A stretch of DNA of 64,000 bases, from the NCBI RefSeq assembly GCF_013334205.1, contig NZ_CP054424.1, forward strand, positions 3,368,001-3,432,000, in the 5' to 3' direction. The translations under genes were made by a program, and so were the position numbers. Every line of letters starts with the position of its first letter. Within the stretch, counting starts at the first letter, position 1. Below the pieces are notes generated by a model, which saw only the letters and a list, made by a program, of their open reading frames with translations, did not search any database and had not been told where the DNA came from. This document shows, in pieces, positions 39,619-49,207 of this stretch. Origin of the DNA: Rhodoferax sp. BAB1 (GTDB taxonomy: Bacteria; Pseudomonadota; Gammaproteobacteria; Burkholderiales; Burkholderiaceae_C).

Positions 39619-40917
39619 ATGCAGCGAATCGAACGAAATTTTTGCATTGCACTGGCCGTGCTGGGCTGGAGCGTCGGCAGTGCCTGGGCTCAGCTCAAGC
39701 CGCCGCCAGCCATCCCCGGTACTGCCCCGACCCTCACACTGACCGAAGTGTTCAATGCCGCCTGGCAGCGCCAGCCTGAAGCCAGGTCACTGCAAGCTCG
39801 CCAGGATGCTGCCGCAGCGCGCAAGGAAGCGGCGGCAAGTTGGACGGCGGAGCCCGTCGCCCTGGAACTGTCGGGCCAGACCGACCAACTGAATAACAAC
39901 CTGGGTCGTCGTGAATACACGGCGGCTGTCGCCATCCCGCTTTGGCTGCCGAACGAGCGTTCCCGCAGCATGGCCGTCGCGGAAGCCGAACAGCGTGCCA
40001 CGGCAAGCAGTACCCTGCTGGCGCAGCTGCAGACGGCTGCCGAGGTGCGTGATGCCTACTGGTCGTGGCAATCGGCCCGTATCGGCTTCGCATTGGCGCG
40101 TGAGCGCTTGTTGAATGCCCAGCAGCTCACGGCCGATGTCAGCCGGCGTGTACGGGCTGGTGATCTGGCCCGTGCCGATCAACATCAGGCCGAAGGCGCA
40201 CAGGCCGGTGCCGAAGCCGAGCTGGCCGAGGCCGCCAGTGCGCTGGCGGCAGCAGGTCAGCGCCTGCGCGCTCTGAGCGGTTTGACCTTGCCCGTCGATA
40301 GCACGGCACAGCCCGACGCTTTGCCTGCCGAGCCGGTACCGGAGCCGGCGCGGGACGCAGCCGCTCTGGGAGATCGGCACCCCGCAGTGGTGGAGCTACT
40401 CAACCGCGCCGAGATCGCTCGCAAATCAGCAGAACTGGCCCAGGCCAGGACAAGGGCCACGCCTGAGCTGATGCTGGCCACAAGTCGGGATCGCGGTGTG
40501 TCCGGTGAAAACTACCAGCAAAGCGTCACCGTCGGCGTACGTATCCCCTTCGGTTCAGACAGCCGCAATCGCGCCAGCATTGCGTCCGCCCAGGCCCAGG
40601 CCATCGAAGCCGAAACGCAACTTGCCCTGGAACAGGACCGTATCCAGGCCACGCTGGACAGCGTCCGGGTCCGCCTGGAATCGGCCCGTACGCAGCTAAC
40701 TGCTGCAGAGCGGCGGGCCCAGCTGGCACGTGAATCACGCGTTTTCTTCGAGAAGTCCTTTCGCGCTGGCGAGACCGATCTGCCCACGCGCCTGCGTATC
40801 GAGCTGGAAGCCATCGCCGCCGAACGGCAGGCCGCCCGCTCCCGTGTCGAGCTTGCCGCCACCATCTCGGCCCTGCGCCAGGCCCTGGGCCTGCTGCCCC
40901 AGCAAAACACCCCGTGA
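39619..40917 (+). CDS. czcC: RND efflux outer-membrane factor, CzcC-like (TolC family)
   Basis: This 432-residue protein has a signal peptide (to about residue 25, AWAQ) and two TolC-type coiled-coil repeats (LTLTEVFNAAWQRQPEARSLQARQDAA at the start, SAELAQARTRATPELML later). It forms the trimeric outer-membrane channel for the following RND pump. GGAGA sits upstream of the ATG at 39619. Confidence 0.9.
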   Translation: MQRIERNFCIALAVLGWSVGSAWAQLKPPPAIPGTAPTLTLTEVFNAAWQRQPEARSLQARQDAAAARKEAAASWTAEPVALELSGQTDQLNNNLGRREYTAAVAIPLWLPNERSRSMAVAEAEQRATASSTLLAQLQTAAEVRDAYWSWQSARIGFALARERLLNAQQLTADVSRRVRAGDLARADQHQAEGAQAGAEAELAEAASALAAAGQRLRALSGLTLPVDSTAQPDALPAEPVPEPARDAAALGDRHPAVVELLNRAEIARKSAELAQARTRATPELMLATSRDRGVSGENYQQSVTVGVRIPFGSDSRNRASIASAQAQAIEAETQLALEQDRIQATLDSVRVRLESARTQLTAAERRAQLARESRVFFEKSFRAGETDLPTRLRIELEAIAAERQAARSRVELAATISALRQALGLLPQQNTP

Positions 40918-40930
40918 AACGGAAACAACC

Positions 40931-41482
40931 ATGAAACGATTTCAACAACTTCTTGCCCTGGGCCTCACGGTCCTCACGCTGGGCATCACCCCGTCCAGCT
41001 GGGCGGGCCCCGGCCACGACCACGGCGATGCCCCAGCCATGACCGAAGGTGCTGCTTCACCGCGTTTTGCGGCGGTGTCCGAGAGCTTCGAACTGGTGGG
41101 CATCCTGCAGGGCAAGCAGCTCACGCTCTATCTGGACCACAGTGCCGACAACAGCCCGGTACCGGAGGCGCGCCTGGAACTCGAACTGGCCGGGCAAAAA
41201 ATCCCGCTCCAGAGCCAGGGCGTCGGCGAGTTTGTCGCCACCATGACCCAGGAACTCCCCCCCGGACAGCACGCCGTCATGGCCACGGTGGTGACTGCCC
41301 GTGAAACCGATCTGCTGGCGGGTGAGCTGGATCTGCATGAGGACGAACACAGCCACGCTCAGACCGGGACCCTCGCCTGGCTGCTTTATGCCGGCCTGGC
41401 TCTTGTGGTTCTGATCCTGATCGTCTGGGGCCTGCGTCGCCGATTTGGCCGTCGTCATCCTTTCCTGGGAGGTGCAGCATGA
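40931..41482 (+). CDS. Small periplasmic/membrane accessory protein of the czc cluster
   Basis: This 183-residue protein has a signal peptide (ending SSWA), a GHDHGDAP metal-binding-like stretch, a beta-rich domain (residues 40-140), a HEDEHSHAQ segment and a C-terminal transmembrane helix (WLLYAGLALVVLILIVWGL) with a basic tail. The GPGHDHGDAPA stretch recurs at the same place in the CzcB-like protein that follows. It overlaps czcB by four bases. Periplasmic metal delivery is an inference. Confidence 0.75.
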   Translation: MKRFQQLLALGLTVLTLGITPSSWAGPGHDHGDAPAMTEGAASPRFAAVSESFELVGILQGKQLTLYLDHSADNSPVPEARLELELAGQKIPLQSQGVGEFVATMTQELPPGQHAVMATVVTARETDLLAGELDLHEDEHSHAQTGTLAWLLYAGLALVVLILIVWGLRRRFGRRHPFLGGAA

Positions 41483-42600
41483 AAAACCGTTACCTGAATA
41501 TCATTTCCGCGTTCACCACCCTGGCCTTGCTCATCGGTAGCCCGGTCTTGACATGGGCTGGCGAAGGACATGACCACGGCGATGCCCCCGCAGCCGTCAG
41601 CGGCAACGGCCCCAAGCGGCTGCCCGATGGCAGCGTTTTCCTGCCCAAACCAGCCCAGCGGCAGTTGAACGTGCGCACCACCACCGTCAGTGTCGCCGAG
41701 CTGCCCCGCTCAATCGAGCTGGCAGGCAAGGTGGTGATGGATCCCAATGCCGGTGGCAAGGTCCAGGCCATGGTTGCGGGCCGCATCGAGCCTGGCCCAC
41801 AAGGTCTGCCCAATGTGGGTCAAAGCGTGCGCAAAGGTCAGGTACTGGCCTATGTGCTTCCGTCATCGGGGCAGATCGAGCGTTCCAACCAGTCGGCCCA
41901 GCTGGCCGAACTGCGTGCAGCCAAGAGCCTCGCAGAGAAGCGCCTGGCTCGCCTGCAGGAGCTCGCAGACACGGTGCCGCGCAAGGAACTGGAAGCGGCT
42001 GAGAGCGAAGTCAGCAGCCTGGGCGAGCGTGTGGCCGCTGTGGGCGCGGGACTGAGCAATCGCGACGCTCTGGTGGCCCCGGTGTCCGGCGTGATCGCCT
42101 CCAGCCACGTCGTTGCGGGCCAGGTCGTCGACGCCCGTGAACTGGTCTTTGAGGTCATCAACCCTGCGCGCCTGCGCATCGAGGCCCTGGCCTACGACGC
42201 CGAAGTGGCCCGCAATGTGGCGGGTGCCAGCGTCGCCATCGGGACGCAATCCATACGCCTGAACTTTGTCGGCGCGGCCCGCAGCTTGCGCGAACAGGCG
42301 TTGCCCATGCTGTTCCGGGGTGAAGGTGTGGCGCTCTCCAGCCTGGCCGTGGGCCAACCCTTGAAGGTCTACGTCCAGACCGCGACACGCGTCAGCGGCC
42401 TGCGTGTCCCCACCGCCTCGCTCATGAAAAATCCCGCCAACCAGTCTGTGGTCTGGGTCAAGAAGGCACCGGAGCAGTTCGAGCCGCGCGTGGTCACCGT
42501 CGAGCCCCTGGATGGCGCCTCCGTGGCCGTCACCTCCGGCCTGCAGGCCGGCGACCGGGTGGCTACCCAGGCCGCAGCCCTGATCAACCAGATCCGCTGA
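41479..42600 (+). CDS. czcB: RND efflux membrane-fusion protein, CzcB-like
   Basis: This 373-residue protein has a signal peptide, a GEGHDHGDAP metal-binding-like stretch, a lipoyl half-motif (AMVAGRIEPGPQGLPNVGQSVRKGQ), a helical hairpin (ERSNQSAQLAELRAAKSLAEK) and the beta-barrel and membrane-proximal domains. It links the inner-membrane pump to the outer-membrane channel. ATGA overlap with the upstream gene shows coupling. Confidence 0.9.
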   Translation: MKNRYLNIISAFTTLALLIGSPVLTWAGEGHDHGDAPAAVSGNGPKRLPDGSVFLPKPAQRQLNVRTTTVSVAELPRSIELAGKVVMDPNAGGKVQAMVAGRIEPGPQGLPNVGQSVRKGQVLAYVLPSSGQIERSNQSAQLAELRAAKSLAEKRLARLQELADTVPRKELEAAESEVSSLGERVAAVGAGLSNRDALVAPVSGVIASSHVVAGQVVDARELVFEVINPARLRIEALAYDAEVARNVAGASVAIGTQSIRLNFVGAARSLREQALPMLFRGEGVALSSLAVGQPLKVYVQTATRVSGLRVPTASLMKNPANQSVVWVKKAPEQFEPRVVTVEPLDGASVAVTSGLQAGDRVATQAAALINQIR

Positions 42601-42616
42601 CCGGGGGCCCCGCATC

Positions 42617-45600
42617 ATGTTCAAGTGGCTACTCGATAACAGCCTGGGCAACCGGCTACTGGTGATCATCGCCAGCCTGGTTCTCATGGCCTACGGCGCG
42701 TTCACGCTTTCACGCACCCCGGTGGATGTGTTCCCTGACCTCAACAAACCCACGGTCACCATCATGACCGAGGCCGGCGGCATGGCCGCTGAAGAAGTGG
42801 AACAGCTCCTTACTTTCCCCCTGGAGACGACCATGAACGGTCTGCCGGGTGTGGAGAGCGTGCGATCCGTCTCCAGTGCGGGCCTGTCTTTCATCTACGT
42901 CACCTTCGACTGGAGCACGGAAATCTTCCGGGCCCGGCAGATGGTGTCGGAGCGGCTTTCTGCCATGGAGGAAGGTCTGCCGCCCGGCGTGACCCCGCGC
43001 ATGGGCCCCATCAGCTCGATCATGGGCGAGATCATGCAGATCGCGATCCCGATCGATACGAGCAAGATCTCTCCCATGCAGGTGAGGGAGTACGCCGACT
43101 GGGTGCTGCGCCCACGCCTCATGGCCATCCCCGGGGTGGCGCAGGTCATCCCGATCGGGGGGGAGGTACGTCAGTTCCAGGTCCAGCCCAACACCAGCCG
43201 CATGGGGGAACTCGGCATCACGCATGAGCAGCTGGAGACGGCGCTCAAAGGCTATTCCTCCAACACCTCGGGCGGTTTTCTGGAACTCAACGGCCGCGAG
43301 TACCTGATCCGCAACCTGGGCCGCACGTCGCGCCTGGATGATCTGAAGAACCTGGCGCTCACCGCCCGCAACGGCCAGCCCATCCTGCTGCGCCAGCTGG
43401 CCGATGTGACCTTTGCCCCAGCCATCAAACGCGGCGATGCCGGCTTTGAAGGTAAGCCGGCCGTGATCCTGGGTGTGCAGAAGCAGCCAGCTGCGGACAC
43501 CATCTCGCTGACGCGTTCCATCGAGTCAGCGCTGGAAGCCATGCAGCGTTCCCTGCCAGCCGGCATGGACAGCCCGAAAGTGACGTTCCGACAGGCCAGC
43601 TTCATCGAGTCCTCCATCACCACCTTGCAGGGGAAATTGATCGGCGCTTCTATTTTTGTAGCACTGATCCTGTTCTTTTTCCTGGGCACGCTGCGGCCGA
43701 CCATCATCGCTCTGACCGCCATCCCGGTGTCGATCTTCGTGACGGCCCTCGTGTTCCGCTACTTCGGCTTGTCCATCAACACCATGACGCTGGGTGGCCT
43801 GGCCATCGCCATCGGGGGGCTGGTCGACGATGCCGTGGTGGGGGTAGAGAACGTGCTGCGCCGTCTCAAGGTGGATCGCGCTCAACACTCTGACCATCGC
43901 CTGCACCCCCTGGAGCTGGTAGGGGCAGCCACCATGGAAGTGCGCTCGGCCATCCTGTACGCCACGGTCATCATCGTGCTGGTCTTCCTGCCCTTGTTTG
44001 CACTGCCGGGCATGGAGGGGCGCCTTTTTGTGCCGCTGGGCATCGCCTTCATCGTCTCCACACTGGCTTCGCTGGTGGTCTCGGTGACGGTCACGCCGGT
44101 GCTGTCCTTCTACCTGCTACCACGCATGAAGTCCCTGGACCATGGGGATACTCGCCTGCTGGCCTGGCTCAAGCGCAAGTACCAGAGCAGTCTGCAAGCC
44201 GTGCTGAACCGGCCTCGGGCAGCACTGGTCACGGCGGCCCTCGCGGTGCTGATTTCATTGGTCGCGGTGCCGTTTTTCCCCAAGACCTTCCTGCCGCCGT
44301 TCAACGAGGGGACGCTGCTGATCGGGCTGCGGCTCAACCCGGGCGTGACGCTGTCCGAATCCTCTGCCCTGGCGCAGCAGGCCGAGACGCTGGTCAAGCA
44401 GGTGCCTGAGGTCGTCCATGTCGGCCGACGCAGTGGTCGCGCCGAACTGGATGAACACGCCGAAGGGGTGCACGTCAGCGAGCTCGACGTGGGCCTGCTC
44501 CCTGCCGGTGAGCTCAAACGCACCATGGGCGAGATCTCCGCCGACATCCGTTCGCGTCTGGTCAACCTGCCGGCGGCCATATCCATCGGCCAGCCGATCT
44601 CACACCGCATCGACCACATGCTCTCGGGTGTACGTTCCCAGATCGCCATCAAGATCTTTGGCGATGACCTGGACACGCTGCGTGGGCAGGCCGATGTGTT
44701 GCGTGGCCGGCTGGCGGCCATCCCCGGTATCGCCGACCTGGAAATCGAGAAGCAGGTGCTGGCGCCTCAGATCAAGGTCCGGGTGGATTACGCGGCTGCG
44801 GCGCAGTACGGCGTGCCGACCCCGCAGATCCTGAGCACCCTGCAAAGCCTGGTGGAAGGCGAAAAGATCACCCAGATCGTCGAGGGCAGCCGGCGTTTTG
44901 CCCTGGTGGTGCGCTTGCCTGAATCCGCGCGTTCGGTCGAGGGTCTGGGCAACATCCTGCTGGAGACGCCCTCAGGTCGAATACCTCTGTCGCGCATCGC
45001 GACCATCGAGGACGGGGATGGCCCCAACCAGATCAGTCGCGACGATGGCAAGCGCCGTATCGTGCTCTCGGCCAACGCCCAGGGCCGGGCCCTCTCGGAC
45101 ATCGTGACCGACATCCGCCGGGTTGTCGCCGAAACCCGGCTGCCCGAGGGTTATTTCATCACCCTGGGGGGGCAGTTCCAGGCACAGGAGGAAGCCTCAC
45201 GCCTGGTCGGCCTGCTGTCCATCGTCTCACTGGTGTTGATGTTCGTGGTGCTGTACAGCCGCTACAAGTCGGTCATCCTGTCCGTCTTGATCATGGGCAA
45301 CATCCCGCTAGCCCTGGTGGGCGCGGTGCTAGGTCTGTGGATCTCTGGGCAGCCGCTGTCGGTGGCGGCCCTGGTGGGCTTCATCACGCTGGCGGGCATC
45401 TCGGTGCGCAACGGCATCCTGAAAGTCAGCCACTACCTGAACCTCATGCGCACCGAGGGTGAAAGTTTTGATCACAAGATGATCCTGCGCGGCTCGATGG
45501 AGCGACTCAGCCCGGTCCTGATGACGGCGCTGGTCACGGCCTTTGCACTGGCTCCCCTGCTGTTCGAGGCCGAGCGTCCGGGCACCGAGATACTGCATCC

Positions 45601-45736
45601 CGTGGCAGTGGTGATCTTCTCGGGCCTGATCAGCTCCACCCTCCTCGACACCTACCTGACCCCCGTCATGTTCTGGCTCTTCGGCCGCAAGGATGCCGAA
45701 CGCTTGCTCGACGACCGCAATGCCGAGGCGTTCTGA
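42617..45736 (+). CDS. Heavy-metal RND efflux pump (HME family), CzcA-like
   Basis: This 1039-residue protein has 12 transmembrane helices and two large periplasmic loops. The proton-relay motif in helix 4 reads AIGGLVDDAVVGVEN (Asp404, Glu411). Canonical CzcA has an extra Asp six residues before Asp404; here it is Ala398. This places it outside the classical Co/Zn/Cd group, although the gene order is czc-like, so the metal is uncertain. It starts 16 bases after czcB. Confidence 0.9.
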   Translation: MFKWLLDNSLGNRLLVIIASLVLMAYGAFTLSRTPVDVFPDLNKPTVTIMTEAGGMAAEEVEQLLTFPLETTMNGLPGVESVRSVSSAGLSFIYVTFDWSTEIFRARQMVSERLSAMEEGLPPGVTPRMGPISSIMGEIMQIAIPIDTSKISPMQVREYADWVLRPRLMAIPGVAQVIPIGGEVRQFQVQPNTSRMGELGITHEQLETALKGYSSNTSGGFLELNGREYLIRNLGRTSRLDDLKNLALTARNGQPILLRQLADVTFAPAIKRGDAGFEGKPAVILGVQKQPAADTISLTRSIESALEAMQRSLPAGMDSPKVTFRQASFIESSITTLQGKLIGASIFVALILFFFLGTLRPTIIALTAIPVSIFVTALVFRYFGLSINTMTLGGLAIAIGGLVDDAVVGVENVLRRLKVDRAQHSDHRLHPLELVGAATMEVRSAILYATVIIVLVFLPLFALPGMEGRLFVPLGIAFIVSTLASLVVSVTVTPVLSFYLLPRMKSLDHGDTRLLAWLKRKYQSSLQAVLNRPRAALVTAALAVLISLVAVPFFPKTFLPPFNEGTLLIGLRLNPGVTLSESSALAQQAETLVKQVPEVVHVGRRSGRAELDEHAEGVHVSELDVGLLPAGELKRTMGEISADIRSRLVNLPAAISIGQPISHRIDHMLSGVRSQIAIKIFGDDLDTLRGQADVLRGRLAAIPGIADLEIEKQVLAPQIKVRVDYAAAAQYGVPTPQILSTLQSLVEGEKITQIVEGSRRFALVVRLPESARSVEGLGNILLETPSGRIPLSRIATIEDGDGPNQISRDDGKRRIVLSANAQGRALSDIVTDIRRVVAETRLPEGYFITLGGQFQAQEEASRLVGLLSIVSLVLMFVVLYSRYKSVILSVLIMGNIPLALVGAVLGLWISGQPLSVAALVGFITLAGISVRNGILKVSHYLNLMRTEGESFDHKMILRGSMERLSPVLMTALVTAFALAPLLFEAERPGTEILHPVAVVIFSGLISSTLLDTYLTPVMFWLFGRKDAERLLDDRNAEAF

Positions 45737-45790
45737 ATCTGTGCAAACCAAGTTTCCCCCTGCAGTCCTACCTCAACGAAAGGAAATCCC

Positions 45791-46168
45791 ATGAAGTTGC
45801 TAGCAATCATTACTGCGCTTGCGCTTTTCTCGGGCACCGTGGCGTATGCTGCGGGCCCACACAGCCACGCCGAGAAACCCATGCATGGCGGCGTGGTCGC
45901 CGAAGCCCGCGACATCGACTTTGAACTGGTGGCACAGAAGGACAAGCTGCGCCTCTACCTGCGCGATCACGGCAAGAAGGTCGACGTGAGCAACGCGACA
46001 GCCACACTGACCTTGCTCAACGGAGCCGACAAACAGGCGGTGGCGCTCGTGCCTCAGGGTGAATGGCTTGGTGCGGCCGGAGAGTTCAAGGTCAATAAAG
46101 GAACCAAGGCCGTAGCTTTGGTCAAGCAAGCCGGGAAGACCATGACTGCCAGGTTCGTCCTACCATAA
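45791..46168 (+). CDS. Periplasmic metal-related protein at the end of the czc-like operon
   Basis: The 125-residue protein has a signal peptide (to AYA, residue 20), then AGPHSHAEKPMHGGVVAEA and a beta-rich domain (DFELVAQKDKLRLYLRDHGK). Its fold-level pattern recalls the N-terminal domain of some CzcB-type adaptors and the accessory protein at 40931. It is 54 bases after the pump gene with AAAGGAAA upstream. Metal binding is inferred. Confidence 0.75.
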   Translation: MKLLAIITALALFSGTVAYAAGPHSHAEKPMHGGVVAEARDIDFELVAQKDKLRLYLRDHGKKVDVSNATATLTLLNGADKQAVALVPQGEWLGAAGEFKVNKGTKAVALVKQAGKTMTARFVLP

Positions 46169-46325
46169 GACGGCAACGATGTAGATCACTGGAATTTGTT
46201 GGAGTGAACCCCGACAGGCTTCAGTGCCTGATTCAGACCCGCTGGCCTATGAAAGTGAGCTTTCCATGAGTGCGGGAATTTTCTGATGTGGTGTGTCGGA
46301 TAGCTTGGAAGTCCAGGGGGCTCAG

Positions 46326-46472
46326 ATGTCATCACCCTTTGTGACGTTCTTCCGGATCGTCATCCTCTCTGTGCTGGCGCTGATCGCTGTCTACTGCATT
46401 CATCAGATGTATGCGGACTGGCGCCGGCGCAAGATGCGCAACAGGCAAAAAAGGCGTCGCAATAAGCCTTAG
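46326..46472 (+). CDS. 48-residue single-helix membrane protein
   Basis: A short frame starting MSSPFVTFFRIVILSVLAL has one transmembrane helix and a strongly basic tail (WRRRKMRNRQKRRRNKP). The ribosome-binding region CAGGGGGC is weak. It lies between the czc-like operon and copK-like gene. Similar tiny membrane proteins are found in metal islands, but I cannot name a family. Confidence 0.45.
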   Translation: MSSPFVTFFRIVILSVLALIAVYCIHQMYADWRRRKMRNRQKRRRNKP

Positions 46473-46536
46473 CTTGCCATGTTCCACGGAGAACTGATCG
46501 ATCCGGTGACTATCACCTGATGGTGAAAATGTCATG

Positions 46537-46567
46537 GGTCTTGGCGAGATAGATCATCGCCAAGACC
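46537..46567. terminator. 11-bp perfect inverted repeat between czc-like and copK-like genes
   Basis: GGTCTTGGCGA and TCGCCAAGACC flank a nine-base loop. It lies between two converging genes and has no T run, so it may act as a bidirectional 3' hairpin. Confidence 0.5.
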
Positions 46568-46628
46568 GGTGAGGTCCAGCGCCAAGAGCGAGAGCACTTC
46601 CTCAAACTTGGCTTGCCTAGATGGGGCT

Positions 46629-46922
46629 TCAGTTCTCGTGGCCTTGCCGCTGCAGGAAGTCCAGGCGCGCACTCTCGCTACTGGTCATGGAGATCTTCTG
46701 ACCATCAGCCGTCTCCACGACTTGTCCCTTGGAGACATGAATGGCGCGGTCGAACTTGTCGGCCATGGCAAGTTTTCCGTCCTTGAAAACGAACACAGTG
46801 CCGCCGTCTTTGAGACGGTAGGTCTTGTCGACATTGTTTGCCAGCGAGTCGGAGGCAAAAGCGCCCGATGCCAGGGTGCTGAGCACGACGGCGGCGAAGA
46901 GCGAGGTGATGCGGGAGTTCAT
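46629..46922 (-). CDS. copK: CopK family periplasmic copper-binding protein (divergent)
   Basis: This 97-residue protein has a signal peptide and a core, VDKTYRLKDGGTVFVFKDGK, that aligns with CopK of Cupriavidus metallidurans. Of the four Cu(I)-binding methionines recalled for CopK (28, 38, 44, 54), two are kept (AMADK and KISM) and two are Val. It may bind copper differently. It lies upstream of copRS on the same strand, with a GATTACA half-site 100 bases before the start. Confidence 0.8.
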   Translation of the reverse strand: MNSRITSLFAAVVLSTLASGAFASDSLANNVDKTYRLKDGGTVFVFKDGKLAMADKFDRAIHVSKGQVVETADGQKISMTSSESARLDFLQRQGHEN

Positions 46923-47088
46923 ATCAGATCCTTTCTTGAATACAGGTGCACTGTTACTTCATGCACCTTGTGCGAATGCACGTCCCGTATTCTGTCGATC
47001 GGCCCTGACATGAAGATGTGCCGCTGATTACATTTGCGTCAGGTCTGCAGCTCCGTTGAGCACGCAAAGATGTTGCTAATGTCCTCGC

Positions 47089-48474
47089 TTACATAGGGCT
47101 CACTTTGATGAACCACAGAGTAAATCTTGTTCGGCCCTGAGCCGATGAAACTTCGATCTTGCCCCCGTGTGCCTCCACGATCGCGCGCGTGATGGCCAGT
47201 CCTAAACCGGCGCCTTCTGAGTCCGGCTGCGCCCGTGACGGATCCGCACGATAGAAGCGGTCGAACAGCCTGGGCATGATTTTCGGATCGATCTCATCGC
47301 CCGTGTTTTCGACTATGACCTGGGTCGCGTTCTCGGTGTCGCTGATCTCGATGTGGACCTCGCCAGCAGTATTCGTATGCCGTAGTGCATTAGACAACAA
47401 GTTGCTCACCGCTCGACGAAACATCAGCCGGTCACCCAGGATGTTGCCGCCGCCGTGCAGGCTCATGCGGACATTTTTTTCATCGGCCACGGCCTCGTAG
47501 AAGTCCAGTAGAGCCTGCGCTTCCTGGGCAGCAGAGAAAAGCCCTTTGCTGGGAAGCTGGATCCCTCCTTCGGTCTTGGCCAGAAACAGCATGTCGGACA
47601 CCATGCGCGCCAGGCGCTGGAACTCCTCAGCGTTGGACGCCAGGATGTCGCGATAGGTGTCGGCATCACGCCGGTTGGACAAGGCGACCTGCGTCTGAGT
47701 CAGGAGGTTGCTGATGGGGGTGCGCAGCTCATGCGCCAGATCGGATGAAAAATCGGACAACCTCTGGAAATCCTGCTGCAACCGATCTAGCATGCGGTTG
47801 AGTTCGTTGGCCAGATCCGCCATTTCGACGGGCACGGCCTCGACCGGCATACGAGGATTGAGCTGCTGGCCACTGACGTCCGAGGCTCTTGATTTCATGG
47901 CGCGCAGCGGGGCCATGCCTTGGTGCGCGGCGAACCAGCCGGCGAATCCGCTGACCAGCGTGGCTAATACGGCATACAGCACTAGGGTGCGCTGCAACTG
48001 TGCCATGAAATGGGTGTGGTGCTCGGTATCGATGGCGACCAGGATGAGTCTGCGGGGCGATTTGCTGCGATCGCTTTCCACCCACTGGGCCAGCCCGTGG
48101 TAGCCGCGACTGCGGCTGGTCCAGTGCAGGGATTTCTGAGCGCTACCGGGGGCAGGCAGTGCTTCCGTTTCTGGCAAATTAAAATCGTCTGATTCAAAAA
48201 AGACGCTTCCCTGCGCGTCTTTGATCAGTACATAGAGGCCATGGTGATGATCCAGCGCCTCCTTCAATCGGACTTGGGCGTCCTGCGTCGAGTTGGACCT
48301 GGCGAGCAGTTCGCCAACCAGACGCTGTTTGTCTTGCAGAGCGATGTCGTCCAGGTCAATGAAATGGCGCTCGGTCGCCATCAGAAAAATCACGCCCAGG
48401 CCCAAGAGTACCGCTGCCGAGAGCAACGTGAAAAACAGGCTAAGACGGGAAGTCAGCGATAGGGATCGAAGCAC
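47089..48474 (-). CDS. copS: Heavy-metal sensor histidine kinase, CopS/CusS-like
   Basis: This 461-residue inner-membrane protein has two transmembrane helices (about 13-33 and 165-187) enclosing a periplasmic sensor, then HAMP, a HisKA domain with SSDLAHELRTPISNLLTQTQ (phospho-His) and an HATPase domain (LLSNALRHT, DEIDPKIMPRLFDRFYR). The start is GTG, immediately after the copR stop (TGAGTG). It senses periplasmic Cu or Ag. Confidence 0.93.
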   Translation of the reverse strand: MLRSLSLTSRLSLFFTLLSAAVLLGLGVIFLMATERHFIDLDDIALQDKQRLVGELLARSNSTQDAQVRLKEALDHHHGLYVLIKDAQGSVFFESDDFNLPETEALPAPGSAQKSLHWTSRSRGYHGLAQWVESDRSKSPRRLILVAIDTEHHTHFMAQLQRTLVLYAVLATLVSGFAGWFAAHQGMAPLRAMKSRASDVSGQQLNPRMPVEAVPVEMADLANELNRMLDRLQQDFQRLSDFSSDLAHELRTPISNLLTQTQVALSNRRDADTYRDILASNAEEFQRLARMVSDMLFLAKTEGGIQLPSKGLFSAAQEAQALLDFYEAVADEKNVRMSLHGGGNILGDRLMFRRAVSNLLSNALRHTNTAGEVHIEISDTENATQVIVENTGDEIDPKIMPRLFDRFYRADPSRAQPDSEGAGLGLAITRAIVEAHGGKIEVSSAQGRTRFTLWFIKVSPM

Positions 48475-49158
48475 TCAGGACTCCTCCGGGGCTTCAAGCA
48501 CGTAGCCCATGCCGCGCACCGTCTGGATGAGCTTGACATCACGGCCTTCGTCGATCTTGACCCGCAGCCGCCGCATGGCCACTTCGATGACATTGGTGTC
48601 CCCATCGAAGTTCATGTCCCACACCTGGGAGGCGATCAGGGAGCGTGGCAGGACCTCACCCCGGCGACGCATGAGCAGCTCCAGCAAGCCGAATTCTTTG
48701 GCCGTCAGATCGATTTTCCGGCCACCCCGGGTGACACGGCGGCGCAGCAGATCCAGCTCCAGATCGGCCACCAGCAGCGAGGTCGGCTCCGTGCCACTGC
48801 GCCCGCGCCGCAGGATGGTCCGTACCCGGGCGAGCAACTCGGCAAAGGAAAACGGCTTGACCAGATAGTCGTCGGCGCCAAGTTCGAGGCCCTTGATGCG
48901 GTCTTCCACCTGGTCACGCGCCGTAAGAAACAACACCGGCATCTGCAGCCCGCGTTTGCGTATGCCATGAAGGACCTGCCAGCCATCGATGCCAGGCAGC
49001 ATGACATCCAGGATGACCAGATCGTAGGGCTCCTGGAGGGCTTGGTGCAGCCCGTCCGTTCCGTCTCGTGACAGATCGACCACGAAACCGGCTTCCCGCA
49101 GACCCTGGCGCAGGTACTCCCCGGTTTTGTGCTCGTCCTCAACGATCAATATCTTCAC
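48475..49158 (-). CDS. copR: Heavy-metal response regulator, CopR/CusR-like
   Basis: This 227-residue OmpR-type regulator has a receiver with the phosphorylation Asp in [19 protein letters not shown] and a winged-helix effector with [11 protein letters not shown] and [12 protein letters not shown]. Directly upstream lies a 17-bp-arm palindrome with a CopR-type core, shared with the divergent copper operon. It should activate that operon and itself when copper rises. Confidence 0.95.
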   Translation of the reverse strand: MKILIVEDEHKTGEYLRQGLREAGFVVDLSRDGTDGLHQALQEPYDLVILDVMLPGIDGWQVLHGIRKRGLQMPVLFLTARDQVEDRIKGLELGADDYLVKPFSFAELLARVRTILRRGRSGTEPTSLLVADLELDLLRRRVTRGGRKIDLTAKEFGLLELLMRRRGEVLPRSLIASQVWDMNFDGDTNVIEVAMRRLRVKIDEGRDVKLIQTVRGMGYVLEAPEES

Positions 49159-49207
49159 GCATGCACTCCACAGTCGACTGGGCGTCAGTTTGACGAGTTT
49201 CTGGTCG

